DNA of 64,000 nt, from assembly GCF_019249215.1 (NCBI RefSeq), contig NZ_JAESDI010000001.1, forward strand, positions 218,728-282,727, given 5' to 3'. The position numbers were made by a program, and so were the translations under genes. The stretch comes from Alteromonas lipotrueae (GTDB lineage Bacteria; Pseudomonadota; Gammaproteobacteria; Enterobacterales; Alteromonadaceae). The notes beneath the pieces were generated by a model. That model was not told where the DNA came from and made no database searches. It was given only the letters and a program-made list of their open reading frames with translations. Shown piece by piece: positions 36,684-46,581 of the stretch. Position 1 is the stretch's first letter, and each line of letters begins with the position of its first letter.

Positions 36684-38903
36684 TTACTTTAAAGGCTTTC
36701 GAGCATAACGCTTCAGTAAGCTAGGGACATCTAAGATGAGTGCAATTCCACCGTCAGATGTAATAGTTGCTCCCGCCATACCAGGCGTTCCCTGTAATAA
36801 GGCATCTAATGGTTTTATAACCACTTCTTCTTGGCCTATTAGCGCATCAACAACAAATCCAACTTGCTGGGTGCCTATTTGAACCACGACGACGTGACCT
36901 TTTTCTTTGCTTATATTTTTAGGTCCGCGGATCAACCATTCTCCGAGGAAGAACAGTGGTATCGCTTTAGAACGAACTATCATGGTTAATTGGCCATCAA
37001 CCGTATTGGTTTTCTTGATGTCCATATTGATAATTTCGTTGACCGCTCCTAACGGTAACGCAAATGTTTGTTTGCCAACCACAATCATTAGGGTAGGTAA
37101 TATCGCAAGCGTTAGTGGAACTTTAATATCGAGTCGAGTACCTTTTCCAAGCTGGGAATCAATATTAATAGTACCGTTAAGCTGGTTAATTTTTGTTTTA
37201 ACCACATCCATGCCTACACCACGACCCGAGATATCACTTATCTCAGTTTTGGTTGAGAACCCTGGTGCAAAAATAAGGTTGAACGCTTCAACATCAGACA
37301 TACGCGCAGCCGCATCGGCGTCTAAAACACCTCGGCTTATAGCAATCTCTTTTAGTTTTTCTGCATCCATTCCCTTACCGTCATCTTCGATGGTAAGTAG
37401 GATATGGTCACCCTCTTGAGAAGCCGATAGTCTCACGGTTCCCATTCGAGTTTTACCTGTAGCCACACGATCATCTGGCATTTCAATACCGTGATCTACC
37501 GAATTTCTCACTAAGTGAACCAGTGGGTCGGCAAGTGCTTCTACCAGATTTTTATCTAAATCTGTCTCTTCACCTTCTAATTCTAAGGTGATTTCTTTTT
37601 TCAAAGTACGTGCTAAGTCTCGAACAACGCGAGGGAAGCGGCCAAACACTTTTTTAATTGGCTGCATACGGGTTTTCATAACCGCACCCTGCAAATCGCC
37701 CGTTACCACATCTAGGTTAGCAATTGCCTTCGACATACTTTCGTCGGCATTGGTTATTCCTAAACTCAGCAAACGATTTCGTACTAATACTAACTCGCCA
37801 ACCATATTCATAATTTGGTCTAGGCGTTTGGTATCAACACGTACTGTGGTTTCTGCTTGAGGAGGAGCAGGCGTTGCTTTTTTATCGTCTTTTTTAGCAG
37901 CGGGTTTAGCCGGCTCTGCCGTCTTCTTAGCTGCTGGACTAGGTGCGGGTGCTTTCCCGGCAGGCGTTGATTTAGCAGGCGTACTAGCGGCAGATTGTTC
38001 TGCTTTAGCCTTCTGAATCGCTTCCGTCGCTTTTTTATCTACAGGCGGTGTATTTGCTTCAGGCTCAGTCCCTTGAGCCGTAGGCCCTTGCCCTGAGCCA
38101 TGTAATTGGTCAAGTAGTGCTTCAAACTCATCATCGGTAATTTCTTCACCACTAGGTGCTGCCGCTTTCGGTGCAGCCGCAGGCGCTGGTTCTTCTTCTT
38201 TGAATTTACCTTTGCCGTGGAGTTCGTCTAACAGTGCTTCAAATTCATCGTCGGTAATATCATCACCTGAACCACCGGCTGCCGGTGCAGCCGCTTTTGG
38301 TTCTGCCTTAGGCGCAGGTTTGCCCGGCGCACTCGAACCATGAAGTTCATCAAGCAAGGCTTCAAATTCATCTTCAGAAATTTCGTCAATGCCGCCATCG
38401 CCACTATCAGCAGGCCCTTCAGATACGGGCGCTTCTTCCAACGCGAACTCTTCCTCGGCAACAGGAGTTTCACCCGCGTCACTGCTGTCACCAAAGATAT
38501 TTTCGTCTGGGGTTTCTGGGGTGCTTAACTTATGTAGCAAATCAACAAGTTTTGCGTCTGCAGGCACTAGGGGTTCTTGCGCTTTAACACGCTCAAACAT
38601 CTCTACGACTACATCGGTGGCCTGAAGAATGGTGTCCATTAATTCAGGCGTAAGAGTACGTTGTCCGTTTCGCATTACATCGAAAACGTTTTCTGCACCG
38701 TGGCAAATTTCAACTAATTCGGTAAGCGACAAAAAGCCGGCGCCACCTTTTACGGTATGGTAACCACGAAAGATAGCATTAAGTAAATCTGCATCTTCAG
38801 GATTATTTTCCAGATCAACGAGCTGTTCTTGTAATTGTTCAAGGATCTCCCCAGCTTCAACTAGAAAGTCCTGTAATATATCCTCGTCAACATCAAACGC
38901 CAT
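36684..38903 (-). CDS. cheA: CheA, chemotaxis histidine kinase with repeated linker motif
   Basis: A 739-residue kinase. The N-terminal Hpt domain carries His49 (YHTVKGGAGF). An acidic, alanine/proline-rich linker spans about 130-350 in place of a recognisable P2 domain. Then come the dimerisation domain (RVDTKRLDQIMNMVGELVLV), the ATPase (LVRNSVDHGIE, GRGVGMDVV) and a C-terminal CheW-like domain. The linker contains three near-identical copies of DDEFEALLDELHG about 40 residues apart. In Vibrio a linker region of CheA binds ParP; these repeats are candidates for that contact or for CheY docking. Confidence 0.95.
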   Translation of the reverse strand: MAFDVDEDILQDFLVEAGEILEQLQEQLVDLENNPEDADLLNAIFRGYHTVKGGAGFLSLTELVEICHGAENVFDVMRNGQRTLTPELMDTILQATDVVVEMFERVKAQEPLVPADAKLVDLLHKLSTPETPDENIFGDSSDAGETPVAEEEFALEEAPVSEGPADSGDGGIDEISEDEFEALLDELHGSSAPGKPAPKAEPKAAAPAAGGSGDDITDDEFEALLDELHGKGKFKEEEPAPAAAPKAAAPSGEEITDDEFEALLDQLHGSGQGPTAQGTEPEANTPPVDKKATEAIQKAKAEQSAASTPAKSTPAGKAPAPSPAAKKTAEPAKPAAKKDDKKATPAPPQAETTVRVDTKRLDQIMNMVGELVLVRNRLLSLGITNADESMSKAIANLDVVTGDLQGAVMKTRMQPIKKVFGRFPRVVRDLARTLKKEITLELEGEETDLDKNLVEALADPLVHLVRNSVDHGIEMPDDRVATGKTRMGTVRLSASQEGDHILLTIEDDGKGMDAEKLKEIAISRGVLDADAAARMSDVEAFNLIFAPGFSTKTEISDISGRGVGMDVVKTKINQLNGTINIDSQLGKGTRLDIKVPLTLAILPTLMIVVGKQTFALPLGAVNEIINMDIKKTNTVDGQLTMIVRSKAIPLFFLGEWLIRGPKNISKEKGHVVVVQIGTQQVGFVVDALIGQEEVVIKPLDALLQGTPGMAGATITSDGGIALILDVPSLLKRYARKPLK
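38097..38387 (-). repeat. Threefold motif repeat encoded in the cheA linker
   Basis: CheA residues 173-189, 214-230 and 253-269 read DEISEDEFEALLDELHG, DDITDDEFEALLDELHG and EEITDDEFEALLDQLHG. They are separated by Ala/Pro/Lys-rich spacers. The copies are acidic amphipathic helices by inspection. Confidence 0.9.
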
Positions 38904-38915
38904 GCGCCCGCTCCC

Positions 38916-39680
38916 CTAAAAACCTAAGCTAGACAAAAGATCATCTACGTCATCTTGGCCAGATACAACATCATCGCGTTGGTCTGCATCAATAATTGGA
39001 CCTTCGGCTTCGACACTATCGATCTTGTTAACTTTTTCGACTTTCGCTTCAGATGGCTTGCCTAGTTCCGCCTGTTCGGGTTCACCGAACATCGTAAGCA
39101 TATTAACTAAGCTATCTTCCACTTCTTTTACGAGTTCAATCACTCTGCGAATAACTTGACCGGTAAGATCTTGGTAACCTTGTGCCATTAACACTTCGGT
39201 AAGCAATGATGTAAGCTTAGCCGATTGTTTCGATCCGTCTTCTAGCAATTCGTCTAAATCTGCACATAAAACTTTGAATTCACCCAACTCAAGTTGACGA
39301 TTCATCAGTTTTTTCCACTCCGGCATGATTTTCTCGATGCGGGTAGAGAGCACTTCAGCAATTGGCATACTCTCTTCAACTGCATCCATGGTGGTATTGG
39401 CAGCTTTTTCCGTTTCTTCGATAACGTACATGAGTCGCGTTTGCGCATCAGGAATGTCATCAACGGTTAAATTTTTAATACGTTCATCGATTTGGAAGTT
39501 ATTTAACGAGTCATGAAGTTGACGCGTTAATTTACCAACTTCAGCAAAGAGCTCAATGGACTCTTTCATCGAAACAGCTTCTAAGACAGCGTTCGCTGAT
39601 GCGTTATCGCCCTCTTCAAGATACGCTACCAATTTTTTGGCTTCTTCGAGCGTTATAGAGACACTTTCATTTGTCGACAT
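38916..39680 (-). CDS. cheZ: CheZ, CheY-phosphate phosphatase
   Basis: A 254-residue, mostly helical protein. The catalytic motif YQDLTGQ supplies the Asp and Gln that dephosphorylate CheY, and the C-terminal tail DDVDDLLSSLGF is the CheY-binding peptide. GAGGT precedes the ATG. It lies between cheY and cheA. Confidence 0.95.
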   Translation of the reverse strand: MSTNESVSITLEEAKKLVAYLEEGDNASANAVLEAVSMKESIELFAEVGKLTRQLHDSLNNFQIDERIKNLTVDDIPDAQTRLMYVIEETEKAANTTMDAVEESMPIAEVLSTRIEKIMPEWKKLMNRQLELGEFKVLCADLDELLEDGSKQSAKLTSLLTEVLMAQGYQDLTGQVIRRVIELVKEVEDSLVNMLTMFGEPEQAELGKPSEAKVEKVNKIDSVEAEGPIIDADQRDDVVSGQDDVDDLLSSLGF

Positions 39681-39714
39681 CCAGTAAACCTCATTTCTCT
39701 GGTGAGCGTCTGGA

Positions 39715-40098
39715 TCAACCTAAACGTTCGAAGATTTTATCTAATTTTTCTTTCAACGTAGCGGCAGTGAAAGGTTTAACAACATAACCATTCACACCAG
39801 CTTGCGCTGCGGCAACGATTTGTTCTTTCTTCGCTTCTGCTGTCACCATAAGAACCGGTAGGTGTTTCAACTTATCATCTGCACGTATAGCGCGTAATAA
39901 ATCGATACCTTGCATACCTGGCATATTCCAATCTGTTACAACAAAGTCAAAATCACCTTGTTGTAGCATAGGTAGCGCGGTGTTACCGTCGTCCGCTTCC
40001 TGGATATTGGCAAAACCCAAATCTTTTAGCAGGTTCTTTATGATACGTCTCATGGTAGAAAAATCGTCAACCACGAGAATTTTCATACTTTTATCCAA
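39715..40098 (-). CDS. cheY: CheY, chemotaxis response regulator (TTG start)
   Basis: A 127-residue single receiver domain with Asp11/Asp12, phosphoacceptor Asp56 (VVTDWNMPG) and a conserved Lys near the C-terminus (YVVKPF). Phospho-CheY binds FliM and changes flagellar rotation. I place the start at the TTG at 40098, because GGAGG lies five bases before it and the resulting MDKSMKIL matches the N-terminus of close relatives. The next ATG (40086) has no ribosome binding site. Confidence 0.93.
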   Translation of the reverse strand: MDKSMKILVVDDFSTMRRIIKNLLKDLGFANIQEADDGNTALPMLQQGDFDFVVTDWNMPGMQGIDLLRAIRADDKLKHLPVLMVTAEAKKEQIVAAAQAGVNGYVVKPFTAATLKEKLDKIFERLG

Positions 40099-40134
40099 AA
40101 TAGCCTCCAATGAGGGGTTAATTGTTATTAATTT

Positions 40135-40866
40135 CTATTCTTCGTCAACTTGCCACGATTTCATTCGTGATTTGAGTTTTAACATGGCCTGACTATGAAT
40201 TTGGCTCACTCGCGATTCACTAACATCAAGAACTTCGCCAATTTCTCTAAGGTTCAGTTCTTCATCATAGTATAAAGAAAGTACAATCGCTTCCCGTTCG
40301 GGTAATGTAGTAATAGCATGTGCTAGCGCTTTTTGGAAAGCCCCTTGCATCAAATCTTCTAACGGCGCGTCGCTACCTCGGTTTTTTTCTGTAGAAATAA
40401 CATCTTCAGAAACCCCTAAATCTTCGATCCCCACCAATTTACCGGCATTCACTTCGTTAAGCATTTGATGATAATCTTGCATGCTTACATTCATTTTAGC
40501 TGCAATATCAACATCTCGCGCGTCACGACCAGTTTCACCTTCAACTTGAGAGATTGCTTCGGTAATGGCTCGTCCGTTTTTGTGCACGGAACGAGGTGTC
40601 CAATCACCTTTTCTGATTTCATCAAGCATCGCGCCACGAATACGTATACCCGCAAAGGTTTCGAAGCTTGCGCCTTTGGAACCGTCAAAATTTCGTGCAG
40701 CTTCTAGCAGTCCAATCATACCGGATTGGATTAAATCGTCGACAAGTACACTGGCTGGCAGTCTCGCCATTAAGTGGTGTGCTATTCGCTTCACCAGCGA
40801 AGCGTGACGCTCAACTAACTGTGACTTGTCCGTTTGCTGTTGATAAGCGGCTGCTTTGCTATTCAA
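40135..40866 (-). CDS. fliA: FliA, flagellar sigma factor 28
   Basis: A 243-residue sigma-70-family protein with region 2 (VDDLIQSGMIGLLEAARNFD, core binding and -10 recognition), region 3 and region 4 with helix-turn-helix LREIGEVLDVSESRVSQIHS. It drives late flagellar and chemotaxis genes. The start is TTG at 40866, overlapping the flhG stop as TTGA, with AGGAAG six bases upstream. Its anti-sigma FlgM is not in this window. Confidence 0.94.
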   Translation of the reverse strand: MNSKAAAYQQQTDKSQLVERHASLVKRIAHHLMARLPASVLVDDLIQSGMIGLLEAARNFDGSKGASFETFAGIRIRGAMLDEIRKGDWTPRSVHKNGRAITEAISQVEGETGRDARDVDIAAKMNVSMQDYHQMLNEVNAGKLVGIEDLGVSEDVISTEKNRGSDAPLEDLMQGAFQKALAHAITTLPEREAIVLSLYYDEELNLREIGEVLDVSESRVSQIHSQAMLKLKSRMKSWQVDEE

Positions 40867-41729
40867 CGCTGACTTCCTACTGCTTTATCTGCTATTAGTT
40901 GTTCAATAAAAAACTCTAAGTGACCTCCTGGTTGCGCAGGAATAGGCCAAGATGCTGCTTTGGCTGCTAGCTGGCTAATCGCCACTGCCGCAGGAGAACT
41001 TGGATAAGCATCTACAATTGACGTTTGCTTACGTACCGCTCGTCGTATGTTCTCGTCAAAAGGAACCGTTGCCACCAATTCTAGCGCAACATCCAAAAAT
41101 CGCCCTGTTACTTTCGATAGTTTGCTGAAGAGTTCCTGCCCTTCTCTAACATCGCGGACCATATTGGCGACCACTTTGAAGCGAAAGACACCGTGCTCTC
41201 TGTTAAGAATTTTAATTAACGCATAGGCATCGGTGAGTGAAGTAGGCTCATCGCACACTACCACCATAATATCTTGAGAGGCTTTGGAGAAACTTAGCAC
41301 CATATCGGAGATACCTGCTGCGGTATCGACGATAAGCACATCAATGGGCGAACGCAATTCGCTGAAAGCTCTAATAAGCCCTGCATGCTGCGTTGGTGAT
41401 AGCTCTGCCATTGATTGAGAACCTGATGTGGCTGGTGCTATTTTTATACCGTGAGGGCCCGTAACGAGAACATCGTCCAAGGTACACTCACCAGATAATA
41501 CGTGGGAGAGGTTTTTCTCTACTCGCAATCCTAGCATTACATCCACATTGGCCAGACCTAAGTCTGCATCCAATACCATTACCCGCTTTCCCTGCTTTGC
41601 CATAGCAATAGCCGTGTTTAGCGTAATATTTGTTTTACCAACGCCACCTTTACCTCCGGTGACGGCGATAACTTTGATTAATCGTGATTGCTTCATTTTT
41701 CGTAAGCTACTCGCTTGATCATCAATCAT
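40863..41729 (-). CDS. flhG: FlhG (FleN/YlxH), MinD-like flagellar number regulator
   Basis: A 288-residue ATPase with P-loop GGKGGVGKT (25-33), VMVLDADLGLANVDVMLGL and VLIVDTAAGISD. The N-terminal DQASSLRKMK is the activator helix that stimulates FlhF GTPase in relatives. It restricts flagellar number at the pole and antagonises FlrA/FleQ. It overlaps flhF by four bases and fliA by four. Confidence 0.95.
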   Translation of the reverse strand: MIDDQASSLRKMKQSRLIKVIAVTGGKGGVGKTNITLNTAIAMAKQGKRVMVLDADLGLANVDVMLGLRVEKNLSHVLSGECTLDDVLVTGPHGIKIAPATSGSQSMAELSPTQHAGLIRAFSELRSPIDVLIVDTAAGISDMVLSFSKASQDIMVVVCDEPTSLTDAYALIKILNREHGVFRFKVVANMVRDVREGQELFSKLSKVTGRFLDVALELVATVPFDENIRRAVRKQTSIVDAYPSSPAAVAISQLAAKAASWPIPAQPGGHLEFFIEQLIADKAVGSQR

Positions 41730-43117
41730 ACTGCTCGTGCTGTTTTAACCACATTGTTACTAGTAGTATGATTCAAACCGTACTTTTTATAAAGCTTTGC
41801 AGCAGCAGATACTAAAGATTTTGCTTCTGCAATCTTAATGTCTTCAGGAACTTTCTGTCCATCTGTTACATAACTGACAGGTAACTGGTACTCCACCGCT
41901 GCGCTAAGCACTTCGCCTAGAGAGTAGCACTCATCAAGCTTTGTAAAGATACAACCGCTAAGTTCCACCCCTTCGTACGCATCTATAATACGTTGTAACG
42001 CAGCATATTGGGTATTCGCTTGCGCTACTAGGTATTTTTTCACTGGCTGCATTTGACCGTTATCAAATTGATTTATCTGTTTAATTAATCGACTATCTCG
42101 CTGACTAAAGCCTGCCGTATCAATTAACACTAGTCTCTTATGGCGTAATTGAAACAATAAATCTGATAATTCTTCACTACTTTGTGCTTTACGCACTGTG
42201 CAGCCAATAATTTTTCCATATGTGGCTAATTGCTCAAACGCTGCAATACGATAGGTATCTATCGTAATCATGGCAACGGAGTCAGCACCATATTTCTGTG
42301 CATAGCGAGCAGCTAATTTAGCGACTGTGGTGGTTTTACCTGTTCCGGTAGGACCCACTAACGCAACTGCGCCCTTTTGCGTAAGTATATCGTTACCTGT
42401 CACATTAATGCGATTAGCCAATAGGTTTAAAAGATAAACCCAAGCGTCACGCTCGTTGTAATGCGACGGCGTGTAACTAATTAGTTGCTCTGCCAGTGAT
42501 TGACTCAGTCCCATATCGGTTAGACGCTGAATCAAATAGTGATGTACAGGTTGCTGACGACGACTTTTTGCTTCCATCAAATCGGCCACTTGGTATTGAA
42601 GTACATTTCGTAGTGACGCCAACTCTTCTTTAATCTGAGACAATTCGTCAGACTGAGGAGCTCTGCTTTTATCAATACTTTCATTCAGGCTAGATGCCTG
42701 ATGGCTAGGGAATTCAGAGGTGTTTTGATTTGCTTCTACATCGTCGATAAAGGCTTCTGAAAAGTCTAAGTGCGAGGCAATTTGATTGGCATGCTGAGCG
42801 TTGGCACTAGGTGCTGAAGATGAGCTTTGAATGCTGCCACCATGTTGTTTTTCCAACAGTGCTTTTAAGCTATCTGGACCATCATCACCGATGATTTCAC
42901 TAAGACTAGGTACAGCCGCTTTCGCTTGACCTGGTGCTCTAGGTGCAGGCTTTTTAATCGACAGTTTGGCTTCTGGCTCTTTATCGTAAGCGGCTACCAG
43001 CTCGATACCGTCAGCAAGCTTTCGGTTCGACATGATAACGGCATCGCTACCCAATTCCGCTTTAACTTGGCTTAAAGCTTCTCGCATATCTTTGCCAAAG
43101 AAACGTCTGATTTTCAT
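41726..43117 (-). CDS. flhF: FlhF, SRP-type GTPase setting the flagellar pole
   Basis: A 463-residue protein. A short basic N-terminus (MKIRRFFGKDMREAL) leads into a disordered B domain (about 50-185), then N and G domains of the SRP GTPase family with P-loop GPTGTGKT (255-262), DTYRIAAFEQL, LIDTAGFSQRD and TKLDE. It directs assembly of the first flagellar ring at the pole. The start at 43117 follows GGAGAG by six bases. Confidence 0.95.
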   Translation of the reverse strand: MKIRRFFGKDMREALSQVKAELGSDAVIMSNRKLADGIELVAAYDKEPEAKLSIKKPAPRAPGQAKAAVPSLSEIIGDDGPDSLKALLEKQHGGSIQSSSSAPSANAQHANQIASHLDFSEAFIDDVEANQNTSEFPSHQASSLNESIDKSRAPQSDELSQIKEELASLRNVLQYQVADLMEAKSRRQQPVHHYLIQRLTDMGLSQSLAEQLISYTPSHYNERDAWVYLLNLLANRINVTGNDILTQKGAVALVGPTGTGKTTTVAKLAARYAQKYGADSVAMITIDTYRIAAFEQLATYGKIIGCTVRKAQSSEELSDLLFQLRHKRLVLIDTAGFSQRDSRLIKQINQFDNGQMQPVKKYLVAQANTQYAALQRIIDAYEGVELSGCIFTKLDECYSLGEVLSAAVEYQLPVSYVTDGQKVPEDIKIAEAKSLVSAAAKLYKKYGLNHTTSNNVVKTARAV

Positions 43118-43146
43118 TGAAAACTCTCCAATCACCCAGTGTCAGA

Positions 43147-45246
43147 TTATTGACCGACCGAACTGACTATTTTTATCTGCTTATCGTCGGGTACTTCCTG
43201 ATAGGAAAGTACATGTAAACCCGCGACCGAATACTTTAAGAAGCGAGATAGTACGGGGCGCAACATACCGGAAGTGAGAAGTACCGCAGGCTCACCTTCT
43301 AATTCTTGTTGCTGACTAGCTTGCTGCAATGATTTTTGCAGCTTATCGGCCAGTCCTGGTTCTATACCAGCGCCATCTTCGCCACCTGCTTGTAATGACT
43401 GGTGCAACATCTGTTCCAACTCTGGCGCCAAGGTTATGACGGGTATCTCTTTCGCCCCTTGGGTAATTTCTTGGGTGATTAGACGTTTAAGCGCAATTCG
43501 TACCGCAGACACCAGTACATCTGGGTCTTGGCTACGTGGGCCGTATTCGCTCAGGGTTTGTACAATGGTACGCATGTCACGAATAGGCACCCCTTCAAAT
43601 AGCAAGGTTTGCAGCACTTTAACGATAGTGCTCAACGGCAGAATATCAGGGACTAACCCTTCAACTAATTTAGGATGCTGCTTGGCTAGCATATCTAGTA
43701 GCTGTTGAGCTTCTTCATGTCCAAGTAGTTGGTAGGCGTTGTTTGTCAGCAATTGACTTAAGTGAGTAGCAACCACAGTAGCAGCATCAACCACGGTATA
43801 ACCCAGTGTTTGCGCATGCTCACGCTTATTCGGTTTGATCCATACCGCATCTAAGCCAAAGGCAGGGTCTTTGGTAGCACGACCTTCCAGTTTGCCAAAT
43901 ACTTGACCCGGATTAATCGCAAGCTCTTCATCGTGGCTTATTTGCGCATCGCCAATGGTTACACCCAACATCGCAATGGTGTACAGGTTAGGCTCTAAAT
44001 CTAGATTGTCACGAATGTGTACCGGTGGAATAAGAAAGCCTAGCTCTTGAGATAACTTCTTACGAACCCCTTTAATACGAGTGAGCAGTTCTCCGCCCTG
44101 AGACTTATCTACTAAGGGGATTAGTCGGTACCCGACTTCTAAGCCGATGGTGTCGACATGCTGCACATCATCCCACCCAAGCTCTTTTATTTCAGGCGCA
44201 ACAGTGTCATCTTTCACTATGTTTGCTGGGGTTTTAGGCTTTTCTGCCTCGCGTTTAGCCGCAACCCCCTGCCAGTAGGCGTAACCGGCTATAAGCACTG
44301 AAAAACCAATAAAGGCTAAATGAGGCATGCCGGGAATAATACCCATAACGAATAACACACCAGAGGCAATATAAAGGGCTTGGCTATTACCCAATTGACT
44401 ACGAATTTCTTTGCCCATTTCTTGGGTTTCGTTTTCTCGGGTAACAATAATAGCGGTAGCCACAGACAGTAACAGTGAGGGTATTTGCGCCACCAAACCG
44501 TCACCAATGGTTAAAATGGTGTAAACCTCGATGGCATTTCCAAAACTTAACCCGTGTTGAATCATGCCAATAAAAAGGCCACCCACAATATTGATAAGCA
44601 TGATAAAGAGGCCGGCAACAGCGTCACCTTTCACAAATTTTGACGCACCGTCCATCGAGCCATAGAAATCTGCTTCGGCGGTTATTTCTTCTCGGCGAGC
44701 ACGCGCCTGATCTTGGTCGATATAACCCGCATTCAAATCGGCATCAATAGCCATTTGCTTACCTGGCATAGCGTCAAGAGTAAAGCGAGCACTTACTTCT
44801 GAAATTCGACCTGCACCCGCGGTCACTACTTTAAAGTTGATAATGAGCAAGATAGCAAAGACCACCACCCCCACCGCATAGTTGCCTCCAATTACCACAG
44901 CACCAAATGCTTCGATAACCTTACCTGCAGCATCCCCGCCTTCATGTCCATATAGCAGGACGACACGCGTGGAGGCAACGTTTAACGCCAACCGCAGTAC
45001 GGTAGCAATCAACAACACAAGGGGAAAAATACCGAAATCAACCGGTTTTTGGGTTAATACCGCGACCAAAATAATGACTAAAGACAGCGCAATATTGAAG
45101 CTGAACAATACGTCGAGTAAAAATGGCGGCATGGGAAGAATAACCATGCCCATAATGGCAAGAAGAACAATGGGAGCGCCTAAGCCACTGGTAATGTTCT
45201 GCAGCTGACTTTTATCGAATCGCTGTAGGTAACCGGATAACTGCAT
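43147..45246 (-). CDS. flhA: FlhA, flagellar type III export gate protein
   Basis: A 699-residue protein. The N-terminal half is eight-helix membrane domain (about 20-330) holding the FHIPEP region (RFTLDAMPGKQMAIDADLNA, about 150-170). The C-terminal cytosolic half docks export substrates and chaperones. It forms the nonameric export gate ring. It is first gene of a transcript with its own sigma-54 promoter. Confidence 0.96.
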   Translation of the reverse strand: MQLSGYLQRFDKSQLQNITSGLGAPIVLLAIMGMVILPMPPFLLDVLFSFNIALSLVIILVAVLTQKPVDFGIFPLVLLIATVLRLALNVASTRVVLLYGHEGGDAAGKVIEAFGAVVIGGNYAVGVVVFAILLIINFKVVTAGAGRISEVSARFTLDAMPGKQMAIDADLNAGYIDQDQARARREEITAEADFYGSMDGASKFVKGDAVAGLFIMLINIVGGLFIGMIQHGLSFGNAIEVYTILTIGDGLVAQIPSLLLSVATAIIVTRENETQEMGKEIRSQLGNSQALYIASGVLFVMGIIPGMPHLAFIGFSVLIAGYAYWQGVAAKREAEKPKTPANIVKDDTVAPEIKELGWDDVQHVDTIGLEVGYRLIPLVDKSQGGELLTRIKGVRKKLSQELGFLIPPVHIRDNLDLEPNLYTIAMLGVTIGDAQISHDEELAINPGQVFGKLEGRATKDPAFGLDAVWIKPNKREHAQTLGYTVVDAATVVATHLSQLLTNNAYQLLGHEEAQQLLDMLAKQHPKLVEGLVPDILPLSTIVKVLQTLLFEGVPIRDMRTIVQTLSEYGPRSQDPDVLVSAVRIALKRLITQEITQGAKEIPVITLAPELEQMLHQSLQAGGEDGAGIEPGLADKLQKSLQQASQQQELEGEPAVLLTSGMLRPVLSRFLKYSVAGLHVLSYQEVPDDKQIKIVSSVGQ

Positions 45247-45302
45247 TGCAGGGAGTCTCTCTATCGGAAAATTGACGCTAAACGCTATCTTTCAATGACT
45301 AT

Positions 45303-45319
45303 TACAACTACCGTGCCAG
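45303..45319 (-). promoter_or_regulatory. Sigma-54 promoter of the flhA operon
   Basis: On the minus strand CTGGCACGGTAGTTGTA matches YTGGCACGRNNNTTGCW at all but one defined base. It lies 57 bp upstream of flhA in the 186-bp flhB-flhA gap. It should be FlrC-dependent, as for flhA in Vibrio. Confidence 0.88.
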
Positions 45320-45432
45320 ATTTATACAAAACCGATTAAACGTAAGTGGGGGCCGCAATTCGCAGAACTACAGTTAAGAGTGGCTCGCTATAAGCTTCGA
45401 TTTAAGCGTTAATTTAAGCTGATAGCAGCGCC

Positions 45433-46563
45433 TTAGCGGCGCAGTTCTGGTGGTATGGGTAAATCACGTTTAAGCGGCTTGGGTCGTTTTCCTTTACCCG
45501 CTCTGTGTGCTTTTAACTGATAAACGTGCGCTAACACTTGCGCTACCGCCATAAACAAGGCGTTAGGTACTTCACCATCAATTTCAGTAGAGTAGTACAC
45601 TGCGCGGGCTAGCATTGGTGATGGAATAAGTGGCACATCGTTGGCGGTGGCTATTTTACGAATATGCATCGCCAATTCATCGGTACCTTTTGCCACAACC
45701 ACTGGGGCGCGATTGCCGCTGTCATCATACTTTATGGCGACAGAATAATGGGTAGGGTTGGTCACAACTACATCGGCCTGAGGAACTTCTTGCATCATGC
45801 GCTTGGTGGCAGCTTGATACTGTAAGCGACGAATTCGCCCTTTTACCAAAGGATCACCTTCAGAGTTTTTACGCTCGTCTTTCACCTCTTGTTTAGTCAT
45901 CTTTATTTCTTTGTTGTGCTTATACATTTGATAAGGCACATCAATAAGTGCAATAGGTATCATGCCGCAAACCAACATAATAAAGGCCCACTTCAGCATA
46001 TCTAACGCGTGAAAAATATTGCCTGGGTACAGCTCTAAATCAAGGTGTAGCGCTTCATCTTCAAAAAACAGCAGTGCGCCTAACGCCATCCCAACGATAA
46101 CAACCACTTTGGCGATGGATTTAATTAACTCAACCAAACCATTCATGCCAAACATACGCTTAAACCCACTAAGCGGGCTCATTTTAGACCCTTTGAACTT
46201 GGCACCTTCCCACGTAAAGTTGTAGCCGCCTAATGCGATAGAACCGTATATTCCGGCTAGCATGGCCACCGTCATATAAACCAATACAGGTACGCTGACC
46301 GTAGAAATGGCTTCGCCCCATGCGCCAAACATATGGGTGGTATCGTAGGTTTCATCTCGCGACAAAACGAACATACGTTGCGTCAGCTTGAATACCGACT
46401 CTGCAATCCAGCCCCCAACGAACAAAAACATAAAGGCACTGACCACCAGCACTAAAGTTGTCGATAGTTCTCGGGATCGGGCTATCTGCCCTTTTTTTCG
46501 AGTGTCTTCGAGTTTTTTCCCCGTGGGGTCTTCTGTTTTTTCGCTAGAATCGGAATCAGCCAT
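45433..46563 (-). CDS. flhB: FlhB, flagellar export substrate-specificity switch
   Basis: A 376-residue protein with four membrane helices (about 30-210) and a cytosolic domain containing the autocleavage motif NPTH (in VVVTNPTHYSVAIKYDD). Cleavage between Asn and Pro, triggered with FliK, switches export from hook to filament proteins. It is last gene of the fliK-flhB run. Confidence 0.96.
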   Translation of the reverse strand: MADSDSSEKTEDPTGKKLEDTRKKGQIARSRELSTTLVLVVSAFMFLFVGGWIAESVFKLTQRMFVLSRDETYDTTHMFGAWGEAISTVSVPVLVYMTVAMLAGIYGSIALGGYNFTWEGAKFKGSKMSPLSGFKRMFGMNGLVELIKSIAKVVVIVGMALGALLFFEDEALHLDLELYPGNIFHALDMLKWAFIMLVCGMIPIALIDVPYQMYKHNKEIKMTKQEVKDERKNSEGDPLVKGRIRRLQYQAATKRMMQEVPQADVVVTNPTHYSVAIKYDDSGNRAPVVVAKGTDELAMHIRKIATANDVPLIPSPMLARAVYYSTEIDGEVPNALFMAVAQVLAHVYQLKAHRAGKGKRPKPLKRDLPIPPELRR

Positions 46564-46581
46564 GTATCACCTGACTTATTT

